NCBI RefSeq assembly: GCF_018320785.1
Contig: NC_054873.1
Location: 22,968,196-23,032,195, forward strand
DNA from: Cheilinus undulatus
Lineage: Eukaryota; Chordata; Actinopteri; Labriformes; Labridae
DNA: 64,000 nucleotides
Direction of reading: 5' to 3'
This document shows, piece by piece, positions 1 through 23,300 of this stretch. Below the pieces are notes generated by a model. It did not search any database, was not told where the DNA came from, and saw nothing but the letters and a program-made list of their open reading frames with translations. Positions within the stretch are counted from its first letter, which is position 1. The number at the start of each line of letters is the position of its first letter. A program made the position numbers and the translations under genes.

Positions 1-222
1 TGAGATCAAATTTGACACAGAAGTCAGATCTTGAAATCTTTTTGCACTTTTGCATCCTTCATTGTCCAATGTGTGGCATTCCTGTTGCTGATAAGAATTA
101 CAGCACTGGGTGTTTATGTAGTGATTTTATACCAGCTGGTGTTATGATCTCTTTCATACTCAGTCTTTTTTTTTTGGTTTTTGCTCCTCTGATCCTCTCT
201 CCTCTCTCTTATCTTCCTTCAG

Positions 223-11185
<10,963 letters not shown>

Positions 11186-11853
11186 ACTGTTTCTCTTCTA
11201 CTTCTACCAAGTTATTTTTCTTTCAGCCTCAGACACTGCTGCTTTATCTTTATTTTTTGGACTCAGACTCCCCACACTCAGGACCAGCTCACCTGATTGG
11301 AGCACATAGCTATGAAGCACAGTAGGAAAATAACACTCAACGATAAGCGACTGCCATGAGTTTCTTGTATACTGTTAGAGCTGAGAGGCATGAGGTGACA
11401 GGCCTTGTGTTTGTGAATATGAGAATATTCACTGTATTTTCAGTATAATTATGGTAAGATGTTTGTATAGTTATTATACAGTCTATTTTATGACTTTGTT
11501 TCTGTCAAAGCTGTGAGTCAAATATGTAAAGTAAGTCTGTTGAAATTCCTCAGTGGTCCTGGTGACCTTTTTAAGACTGTTGTTGAGTGTGTGTAAAATA
11601 AGTACTTGCTTTTAGTCCTTCACGTTTTTATGAAGCACTTTGGTAGGATGAGTTTTTGCCGTTGGTTCTCATTTACATAACCCTGCGATCCCGCAGCCTT
11701 TGCTCAAGTGAATTTTTATTTGACAGCTGCAGGACAAACTGTCCTGTCGAATATGTCCATGACATGCAGTGAATGAAAGCAAAGACATTCCTCCCCGTCT
11801 GAACCCTGTGCACTGCCCAGAGTAATGCTTGTATGCCTAAATACAATTTACTG

Positions 11854-11868
11854 ATTAAAACAATTAAA
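11854..11868 (+). terminator. Candidate dennd4a polyadenylation signals (two ATTAAA)
   Basis: ATTAAA occurs at 11854-11859 and again at 11863-11868, about 670 bp after the dennd4a stop. No AATAAA lies closer. A later AATAAA at 12760-12765 is an alternative if the 3' UTR is longer. Confidence 0.45.
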
Positions 11869-14800
11869 TAACATGATTTTCATGAGTCAAAAGGGAGTTC
11901 TCGATTCATGTATAGGCACATATTTTAAGGAAAATGTAAGAAAAACACAAAAGGGAATAATACTCTTATGATTTGTTTCAAGATTTTTTAAGCAATACCT
12001 TTTTAATCTGAGGAGTCATGTGTTATATGGGACCACCAAGGATGGATTTCTGCAAAACAGAAAAATCAAACTAATGATAGATAAATAAATACTAAGAAAC
12101 AATGTTTTCTTATGGATTAAACAACACATTTTTAATAGAGAAATTACTCAGTTGAAACAGAAAAGAACAAATAATTCTGTACAGAGTATAATTCTTGTGT
12201 TTTGTATTATTATTTTTTTATCTTCACTGTATGGTTTGGACAACAATGCACTATAAATGTGACATACAGAGCAGAAAATAACATTTTGAAATCTGTTTGC
12301 ACTGAGTAGACTTAATGTCAAAGGTGTTAAGGAAAAACAAAAGCTTGGACCTGCCCTGATTCAAACCCACCTTCACATGAGTGTGATGGTTCACTGTGTT
12401 TCTATTGTCTTTCACTATAAACTGACAAAATCCTGCCTGGATGTGATGAAGCTCTGCAGTGTATTTTTAGACTTCATCACAGTAACTCGTGTCAGTGCTG
12501 AACAAGACAAGGCTGGAATAAACACCAGCCTCACAGCATGTATATCTGCATTCTATTCACCTCATTAGTTAAAAAAAAAGCACTGATGACCAAAACATCA
12601 CTTGATGTCTACCTGTTGTTTACTCGACTTGTCAATTTAAACAATGTTTATGATGCATTATTTATCATTTGTAACACTGATACTTATTTGTATGATTTTT
12701 TAATATAAAAAAGAATCAAATTTATTCCCTGGCTGAGTCTAAAGTTTGCTTTATTTATGAATAAACATGTTTATTCTATGGATGTCAGTGCCTATTTGCA
12801 GGCTCGGGACTTTGCCTTGCATGATATTTTAATTTGGGGGGGACCAAACTGGAGCTCTGACTTATTAAGGGGAGACCTGAAGAATGAAAAGCATACTTAA
12901 ACATACAAATTAATAGCGTATATGCTCCCTTTCTACCTCCATTTACAGTATATCCACTCTGTTAACATGATGGCTCATTAGTGTTTATTGATGCTTTCTA
13001 TTTGCAGTGGCCCTGCTCACGACTGCGCTTTCAAAGAGGTGTGCACTGGTACTTACTTTTGCTAGTTTACAAAATGTAACTACATAGGAATTTACCGTTG
13101 GGTGTATGTTTAGGTCTATGTTTAATAGGGTTAAATCAATACTTTTTAAATGGTGATTATACCTAAACAGAAATAAATAACTTTTTAATTGTACTACCAT
13201 GTTCACCTCTGGCAGTAAAAGAGTGAATACACATCATTTGATATTGCTGTGCCTTTTAACTTATCAGTTTTGTAGAAGTTTAGGAAATTGATCTGCTAGA
13301 CCTATTGGGACATGAATGAACAGTAAATGGACTTGAGCTTGTATAGTGCTTTTTCAAGTCATGAGCCTTCTTTAAACGCTTTTACACTGCACCATGTAGT
13401 TATGTCATGTTTGACTGGGGTAAATGGCGGATTTGGACCAAGAAATGCCAGGGCCACATTTTCTTCTCAGATTAGCCCTGGCCTGTGTGTCGAAAGTCAC
13501 AGGGAAAATAAAAGCTGTGTCAGTATAAATGATTCAGTGAAATATTTTTAAAAGATGCTAGTAGAAAAAAGGATAAGAAAAGGAAATGGGTGTACAGCAA
13601 AACACTAAAAAGATGTTCATGCTCTTTTTGCCTTTTGTTTGGGGTGGTGGGATACCAAAATGAAGCATCAAAATCTGTATTGTGATTTGATCTGGTAGGT
13701 AACGGATGTATTGGTACTGTTGTCACCAGATTTTAATCTTCTGTGTGCCTCTATTTTCTTTTGTTCATAAAAAAGTAAAAAGGTAAAGACATCATGTCCT
13801 GGTGTATGCAGCAGCACTAGACCTAAAAGTTGTCCGCTCATGAAGACGTGTCAAATTAGTTTCTTCTGTGGTACCATTGTTGTTGACAATCAAAGTTGAT
13901 GGGAGTCCCTCCCCTTCTTTATTTTGGGAGAGAATGATGATCAGGACAGTGATACACAGTAATAATAGTCAGCTGATGCCAAGTGACGTGAAAACCCTGA
14001 AAAACATTGGTTATGTATGGAAAATGGGAGCCACTAAAGCAAAAAAAAAAAAAATGCTGCTAATGGACATCAGCCCTTAAAGAACTGTAGAGATGCTTTA
14101 CTACTGTGTAAATTTTTAAGACTTAGTTACAGAAACAGAGTTGCAACATTAAAATAATCGTATCCTTTACAAACATAAAAGTAGAAATGTGTCCAAAGTC
14201 CCAGTTTAAGTACTAGCAAATGCTAAAGTGTAAAGAATGCATTGAGTCAGGTCCAATTCCTGTCAAAGCAACTAGCAAATCAGAGTTTAGATTTTTTTAA
14301 GGTGGCCAGTCCTTCTTTTGGCCCCTGCTTTGGGATCTCTTTGTTAATTAGAAATTAGTTGTTTGTACATGTTCATACTTATATAATGTACAAATTTACA
14401 TTAGTAAACTTAAAAATGATTTTGTATTTCAGCCTAAGGACAGGCTAAAATAAGCCACTGGCTTCAGCCTATTCCTTTTTCAGTTACTGACTGACAAATT
14501 TGATGTAAAATGATCTTATTTGAGGCTTGTTTTTGTCATCATGTATGTAACCGAAATAAAACATTCATTCAATCGTTCAGAATGCTACATGCCCTACAAT
14601 TCCTGGCTGTTTTGTAAACAGCACAAGTATATTTATATCCCTGTTGGTCTTAAAATCTGTCAAATTCTATTATTAAAAAAAAGTTTTGCATCTTCTTGCA
14701 TAATCTAAGAAATAAGAAAAAATCTTCAATATAATAAAACTAAGTGGTGCTAGAAGATGTGTTAGTACATTTTGTCTCCTGATGTAGCAAACACAAGCAC

Positions 14801-14911
14801 TGGTAGATACTGTAGCTTCTCAGTGTTTATAAGATGAGCACATATTAGGGCAAACAGTTGTGCTTCAGGTCAGAAGAGGACAGAATCCCTGCCTAGGAGA
14901 GCCTCGCAAGT
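11869..14911. other. Intergenic region between convergent dennd4a and slc24a1
   Basis: AT-rich DNA between two converging genes. I see no open frame with splice context and no RNA gene. An AATAAA on the minus strand at 13918-13923 could serve a long slc24a1 3' UTR of about 1 kb. Part of 11.9-12.8 kb may be dennd4a 3' UTR. Confidence 0.5.
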
Positions 14912-17307
14912 TCAGATGGACACAGGGCAGATAATGATGCGATCCTCCAGCATCACACTGAGCACCAGGAAGATAAAGTAGAGCAGGAACATGGTGAAAC
15001 CCAGAGCCTTATTCATACTCCACTTGCAGGATGCAATGGAGATGATGACAAAGAGGAGCATGATGAAGAGAAGCACAATAGCACAGAAGAGTCCATTGCT
15101 GCTGACAGCCACTGGAGCAAAACCATGAAAAGATGAGTACAGGAGCCATGGGACCGGAAGACTGAAGAAATACACAGAGACAAATTAGACTGAATGAAAA
15201 TCTACCAACTAGGCACGAATCAACATTTCTTTCACTCATCATGACACTATAAACTCACCCCACAGTGATGTCGAAGATGTTACTGCCCACAGAGCTGGAC
15301 ACAGCCATGTCCCCGAGGCCTTTACGTGCCACAATCACACTGGTGATGAGGTCAGGGATAGACGTCCCTGCAGCCAGGATTGTCAGACCCATAATCTCCT
15401 CTGAGATGCCAATAGTCTCACCAACCTGGAGGGACAAACAACGCTAAGAGTAGAGGAAGCTACAGAGATGGAAATTATTCATTTTTCCCGTAACTGTTCT
15501 GGGGACACTAGATTTTTCTCAAAAACATTCTATGTTTGTATGAGTTTAACATAGTATGAATAAAAATATTGCAAAATTGTAGTCATGTGTCCTCAGCTTC
15601 CAGTGTTACTTTAACTGACCTGATGGGCCCACCACACCATGAGGTAGGAGAAGACTGCAATCCAAAAAATGGAGCCCAGAAAGGTAAACACAAAGAACTT
15701 TCTGGATTTCTGTTGGACAAAGTGAGTAACTACGATTAATACAATACTACAGGCTTTAAATTGAAGCAATGAGAAATATGTATTTTGAGTTTATAGAACA
15801 GCATGTTACTAATCACCAGGCCAAATCTGAGTAAAGAAAAACTGCAAAGTTTATGGAAACAAGTTCAAAATCCTGATAAAATGAGCAGTAATCTCTGCTA
15901 TGGGATGCGGCGGGCATGCCTGCTGAATGCATCCAAGTCATGCTGGCTGGTAGGGAAGACTTGCTTCTCTTGACCAAGCTACAATCTTGCGGGTTTAAAA
16001 TAAAAGCCAGAGTAGACGTGCAAAGCTACAGTTCCCCATGAGTCACACCCCGTGCTAGAACATCATCTTCCTCAGCAGAAATAAACACATTCATACAGCC
16101 TAAATTAGAAAATAGGGTGGAATTATTCATGTTTTTATAGGTACATGCTAAACAGGGGGGAATTTTCTTTCATGACTTGTTCATTATGATTTTAAGACTT
16201 GCTGCTTCACTGGTCCTGTCCAGCCAGCATGTTTGAGCCATTTATGCTAGAATCAAATTCAGAATCTGAGATTTTTCCTTTCTCCTAATCTGCCACAGAA
16301 ACCTTATTTTTTTAAATGTGTCATTTAAGCCCTGTATGGAATAGCATAGCCTAGCCCAAGGACTCCCATGAGGGGGAATAAAGGGGAGAGCTTTCTGGGG
16401 CCCAGCCAAATTGGGGGCCCATGAAGGCCAAGAAAATTGCATTCCATTGTAAAAATAACCTGTGATAACCATATTTTATATGTATCCTAAAAAATACCCT
16501 CTCTTATCAAAGGAACAAATGGCTTCTCTGAAAACAGATTTAACTTTTTTGTTATTCTCATTATTATTATTTTGTAATTTTAACAATGTGGATTGGCACA
16601 CTGACTAAACCATTTGGAAAGTAATGTCAGACTTCATCGCTCTGTAATAATCTGCACAAACGTCACAGTGTCAATAAATAAAGGACAATAAAGTAGAGAG
16701 AACTGAATTAGCTCTATAGTGAAAATAACTAAATAACCATGAAAATAAATAAAGGTGGAAATTGGCAAAAAAAAAAAAAAAAAGTTTAAAATGATCAAAA
16801 TGTTGTGAAAAGTTTTAACAGAGTGGCAAAAACTGGATAAAAGTGGCAAAAACTGGTTTGAGAAAAGCCAAAAAAAGGGGGCAAAAATTGGCAGGAAAAT
16901 GATGAAAAACAGTTAAAAAGTGACAAATTTCAATGTTTAAATGTTAAATTAATTGGCTGAAACAGTGATATAAAGGGTTAAAAGGTGGCACAAATAAGTA
17001 ATTTGAACATCAGAACACAATAATTTCTTTACACACATTTCAGCTCCAAAATGAAGAAATGTTAGCCAAGACACTAGCACAAATGCTACTGATCCAACAC
17101 ACATGCATTGAAATCATCAATAAATCACAAATATAGCTAAAGCTAATGTAGCTACATAGATAGCATAGTGGTGTAGCTTACATATCTGCTTTGTGAGCTT
17201 AGCTTTATCTACGCTTATGTAGCTCTGTTTTCTACGTAGCTTACACAGCTAACAAAGCTACGTAAGCTATGTTTGCTGTGTTAGAAGTAAGTGTTGCAAC
17301 TGTTTTG

Positions 17308-17345
<38 letters not shown>

Positions 17346-20300
17346 ACTTTTGGTATCCTAACCATTATCGTAACCCTTACCCTAACCCTGTATGGAAGTT
17401 TAATTTTGATTTTATTTTGAAAGTTTTAGCATGTATTTCTGTCCTGAAAGAGACAGCACCACCTGGTTTGCAGCCAAACCACTCCAGTTTCCTAGCATGG
17501 TGTGTTTGTGACCAGATTTTGGTTTTCCTTCACAGACTTTAAAACACCACAGCTGATAGCAGAGGTGTGAGCCTGGGTCTTTACCTGGTTGCGGACATCT
17601 GGAACTGTGAGCCAGAGAGGGAAGATTATGGGTAGCAGGAGGAGGTAGGTGGCCTGTTTAATCGGTGTTTCAGGCCAGTCTAAAGACAGAGGTTCTTCTT
17701 CTTTCTCCTCCTCATCTTCACTTTCACTGGACTCATCGCTGTCGTCATCACTGTCATCATCATCGTCACCATCCTCACTGTCAGAGTCATCTGAATCTTC
17801 TCTGCCATCCTCACTACCTCCTCCTGGCTCATCCTCCTGAAGATATCACAATGGATGACAAAAGAGAGATAACAAAGAAGAAGAGGCCATCTGTCTGAAG
17901 TTTCTGCTCTGTTCATGGTCTCTTACATAGACAGGTATCAAAGACTGACTCCTGGGCTTTTTGACAACCATCAGGATGTGGTTGGAGAGTACCTTCTTGT
18001 CCTCTGGCTGCTCCTGCTTCTCTTTTCCTGCAGCTGGGGCACTATCTGGCTCTTTGGTCGGCTCAGTTCCTCCCCCAGCATCTGTGAATAGAGTCTCCAA
18101 AATTTTTCACATTTTGCTCGTGCTGTCACTTTTTCAATGAACTATCTACATCCAATACACACTTTATACTTTACAAAAGGGCAAAAACCAACAGTACGAC
18201 ATAAAGTGACGGCTAAGTCACTATTTAAAGAAGCTTGTGTTATCACAAAGAAGGACATTCAGCATGGACAGTTAATCTTCCTGCTGTCACAGATCTATTT
18301 TGACTCACTTGGCTCAGATTCTAAAGGATTTATATTTGATGTGAATCAGCTTTCAGACTCTCTCTCCAATTACCTTGACTTTTGTCCTGAGTTTTTCTCC
18401 CTGCTGTCCGTCTAGCCACATTACTCAGACTCTCAGCCTTATCCTTAAATTTTCCTATGAACAATCAAACAAGCAAGAATCTGTGATTAACAACTGTCAT
18501 GAAATAACAATAAATGTACTTTTACTTTGTACTTTCATTGGTAAACATAGAGTAGTACACAAGAATTTTAGGATCAAAACGATCATAGTTTTTCCTGCAG
18601 CATGGAGCGGACTCACAGAAACCACTGTGCAGAATAAGATAAGATCAAACTCACTCTTAAATGAAATCCTATCATTCTGCACATGAAATCCACATCTTTT
18701 TTTCCTGCTGGACACATACACTGTCATAAAGGATGCAAGGATCTGCCTTTTTTCTTTCTAGCCAATGTCTCTTTGAAAGCAGCGTCCTCCAGCAAGAATG
18801 ATCAATGGCAATGGTCTATAATGACAACCACGCAATACAGATCAAGATAGAGCATCATTTTATTATTCATTCTGATGTTTTGATCACAGCGCTTCAAACT
18901 TTAAACAAAAAATTCTCCTTTAACTCTTACAATATTGACCATATTATATAAAACATTTGACTCCTCCTGAAGAGTCCTTGTTTGTCTTTCTGTGTGGCAG
19001 TATCATTGTTTATGTAAGTAGGAATGTAACATGTAAATTATGTTGCTTTAACACATCTTATTGACAGCTGGGATCTCAAAAGAACATAGAATTTGAGAGG
19101 GGTCTGGCAGCAGAGCACATTGCTGATGGGCCACTCTCACAGACCATTCATCTGAGACACTGTATATCTCAGGAAGAAAGTGCTCTATTTTACGTTTTTT
19201 CAGGGTTTTTTTTAAATTCAACTTTAATCATAAACAAAGTCTGGCAGTTACATTCACGACAGCCACACTGCAAACATTAGGGACTAAGAAACGTTACATA
19301 AATACATTTAGAAAAAGATCAGACGACTAAACCAGGATTTAAAAAAAAAAGGTTGACCCATTTTAGAAGTAGTTTGCATGAATGCTGGCTCACCTTAGCT
19401 TTGTTAGCTTTAGCTAAAGCTAACATAACTATACTAGCTACGTAATAAATTATATAAGTGAGCTAGCATTGCTTAAGTAACGATAGCTTCAGCAAATAGA
19501 GCCACATAGAGAATGTAGCTACATAGAGAAAAAAGCCATGTAGCTGCTTTGTGATCTTAGCTTTAGCTACATTAGCTTCATAGCTATGTTAACTATGTAG
19601 CTTGCACAGCTAATGGAGCTATGTAAGCTACACTTGTTGCGTAGCTTTATTAAACATTTTGTAATCAGGTTTTGCAGGTCAGGTTTAGGACTTTTAACTT
19701 TTGGTAACCTAACCCTTATGTTAACCCTTACTCTAACCCTAAACAGAAGTTTAATCTGTTTTATTTTTAAAGTTTTAGCGTGTATTTCTGTTCTGAGATA
19801 TATATGGCATCTCAGATGAATGGTTGTGAGAGTGGCCGTCAGAAATGAACGGGCTGCTGTCAGACTGTCTTGGAGAATTCAGGGATTGCTAGAAAAGGTT
19901 TTAAAGCCCACTCGGGCTGCTCATTGTGCAGCAGTACAATGCAAGGTTGCATGCAAGATAAGCAAACCAGGAGGTGAGGACACAAGGGAACAAATTATGA
20001 GATAAACAACAATGGACTTCCTTAGCAGCAATTTAACATTTGGAAAGTACCAGCCCATTATTTCAACAAGTAGCCTACATTTAAACAGACTCAATCATCA
20101 TAGAATGGCTGCTATGCACTTAGATTTTTTCATATTTCACTGTAGTTCTTCAAAGATAACCCTCCAAAGACTTGAGGTGAGTATCTATCTGCTGAGTATC
20201 AATGTGGACTGAGTGCTGACTTTGTTTTGTAACTCTTTGCTAATCCATTTTTAGTATCACTCATCACAGGAAGATATAAAGTTATCAATCACTTGGTCAA

Positions 20301-23300
20301 TCGTGGCATACTCACCCTCTCCTAAAGGGTCTAACGTGTGGATCATGAGCTGGAAGATGGTGTTTCTCATGGTGCTGTTGTGTAAAGAAGCTGAACTTCC
20401 CCCTCGCTGCAGGGAAGGCTTCACCTGAGGAAAGAGATGACTGAAGTCACAACTGACCTTATTAACAAGCAGGGAAACATCAGTGTAAGGCAACTGCATG
20501 ATAGTGGAGGTATGGTTTGAATTTTTATGAGGCGTTACGTTTAGGGCTATCCATCCATCTTGGCAAGTCTAATGAATGTGATATCTCAGCAATGCTTTAA
20601 TAGATTGTCATCAAACTCTGCACAACTATGTACTTTCTTCACCCAAGGATAGTTGACTGGATTCAAGTAGCCATTGGTCAACAATCGAATTCATTGGGCC
20701 TCATGTTCAACACTTGGGTTCTAGGCTATTCTTATAAACACAATACCTTTAGAACCTCTTGGCTCAGGAATGAACCAATTACATGTTGGGGGTCATAGAT
20801 TAAGGTCTAAGTCTTTGGGCCTTGACCTCTAAAATCAAATTAACTTATTCAATTTAGGAGGTCAAGGTCATTGGGCCTCATGGTTTGTGCTTGATCATAA
20901 GATTCCAACAAACCACACTACCACAGAAAACACCCCAGCCTTTCATGTTGACCCACCACTGTACTTTCACTGTCCTGCATAGGAAGCCCCGCAGAGATAA
21001 TTCATAAAAAGGATGATAGTTCTACTATAATTGTCTCTGCTGCAGTGACAGCTGAAGCGGGAGGCATTAAGTGTTTGTGTTCTCATCCATCAGAGCCATT
21101 ATTGTAAACACAATATCTCAAAAATGCTTAAATTTAAGTTGTCATAAGTCACAGTCAGTGTCACTTGGCGCTATGATTATCCCTTGCTTTCCAGGCAATT
21201 CAAATTGAGAGATTTTCTTCTAACTTTGTACAAATGTCCACTATAATTCAGGAATGCACTGACTAGATTTTGGAGGTCAAATGTCAAGGTCATTGGGCTC
21301 AGACAGCCTTTGCTGATAACATTTCTACAAATCACACAATAGAAAACAGCAAATTAAGACCTCACAGAGGTGTATACACTCCTGATCAAAATTTTAAGAC
21401 CAGTTGAAAAATTGCAAGAATTTGCATTTTGCACTGTTGGATCGTAAGACGCTTCTAAGTAGAGCGACAAAATACAAAAAGAAGAAATGGGAAGTGAGGC
21501 CAAAAAAATGAGTAAGCAATTTATTGAAAACAGCAATTGAACGGAAATAGTCTGTTCATCAGTTGATCAAAAGTTTCAGACCATAGCTCAAAAAAACCCC
21601 AAAAACCCCTTCAAAACAGAAATAAAAGTTTCAAAAAAATACTCAGTAATGAGTAGCTCCACCGTCTTGTTGATCACTTCAAAAATTTGTTTTGGCATGA
21701 TTGATGCAAGTGTTTCCAGGAGGCTAGTGAAACTTCCCTTCCCATCCATCCCTAAATGTTCTCAATTGGATTTAGATCAGGGGAACATACAGGATGGTCC
21801 AAAAGAGTGATGTTATTCTCCTGGAAGAAGTCCTTTGTCAGGTGGGCATTGTGAACTGCAGCATTGTCCTGTTGAAAAACCCAGTCTTTCCAACACAGAC
21901 GAGGGCTCTCAGTCATGAGGGATGCCTGCTGCAACATCTCCACATAGCCAGCCGCCATTTGACGCCCCTGCGCAACCTGATGCTCCATTGTTCCATTGAA
22001 GGAAAAAGCCCCCCAGATCATGATGGTGCCCCCTCCACTGTGACTCCTTGTCATGCCAGTAATGTTGGAAGCATAGAATGTAGAAAGAATTGGACAAACC
22101 CTTCATGATGTCAACCGTCTGCTTACAATAGGCAGACTCAAACAGCTCTTGAAGCCAATCCCCGGCGACTTCCATATTTAAATCGCTGTCTCAACCGAAC
22201 CTTGGATCAACCTAACGGCCCGCCCACTGAGCACGACTTCCTGTCAGCTAACTAGCTAGCATTCCGGTTGACAGAAACATAGCCTCTGCCTGTTGAGCTA
22301 TCTGTCAATCAAATGAGACGTCCGCAGTGAGGCTTTTCCTAAATATAATCTAAACCATTGTGGTACAAAAAAATTCACTCCCTGTACAGTGAAAGCACAT
22401 GAAGACATTAGCTAATGAGACACATTTGTTTTTTGAACCAGGCTGTAAACCAGTTTATTTCTAGTGCAAAAAATGGCTGTTTAACAGGTGTCCAGACGGG
22501 ACTTCCAGTGTTCCTGCAGCCAGCCTCAAGTGGACACTCGCGGTATTGCAATTTTTTGCACTTCTGCGTTGGCTTCATTTTTCAGGATCGGAGTTTGCTG
22601 CTTGGTTGGAAGCCATCAGGACTGTCAAGGTTAAATTTTTTCTCAACAAAGAATAAAACTTTCTTCTGCCTTTCAGTGTCCCATGTTTGGTGCACCCTTG
22701 CAAAGTCCAAACGGGCAATTTTATGGCGTTGAAGGAGACGAGGCTTTTGAAGATGTTTTTTGTTTTTTAAGGCCTTCCCTCACAGATGCTGTCTGATGGT
22801 TATTGGGCTGCAGTCGGCACCAGTAACAGCCTTAATTTGGGTCGAGGATGGCCCCGTGTCTTGACGGACAGCCAATCAGCTCCTCCAGATCAGCGCTGGT
22901 GTAATTTTTTTGGGTCTGTCACTTGACTTTTTTGTTCCATAGCCCTCAGGATCTTTTAAGAAATTCAAAATGACTGTCTTACTCTGTCCAACCTCAGCAG
23001 GGATGGTGCAAAGCAAGAAGCCTTGCTTATGCAGCTCAACAATCCGACCACGTTCAAAGATAGAAAGCCTTTTTGCCTTTGCCATCAGGAGGTCATGACA
23101 GTGTGAATACCTGACAGAAAATGACATTGAATCCACATTTTTTTTTTTTTTTTTGCAGATTTTGGCTTGTAAAGGCAAGTAAATTTTTTTTGTCTCACTC
23201 TAATTTCTTCTTTTTGCATTTTGAAGCTCTTCTTAGGTCTTAAAATTTTGATCAGGAGTGTATCTGCCAGGCAGAAGTTCTGGTAAACTATTGGTGCTTG

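Noticed and set aside
17649-17840. Ser-rich 63-codon plus-strand frame
   Set aside because: Opposite strand of the Asp/Glu/Ser-coding loop exon of slc24a1 copy A; the Ser run mirrors GAT/GAC codons.
21794-22108. 104-codon plus-strand frame
   Set aside because: Reverse of the Tc1 transposase catalytic region at 21377-23260.
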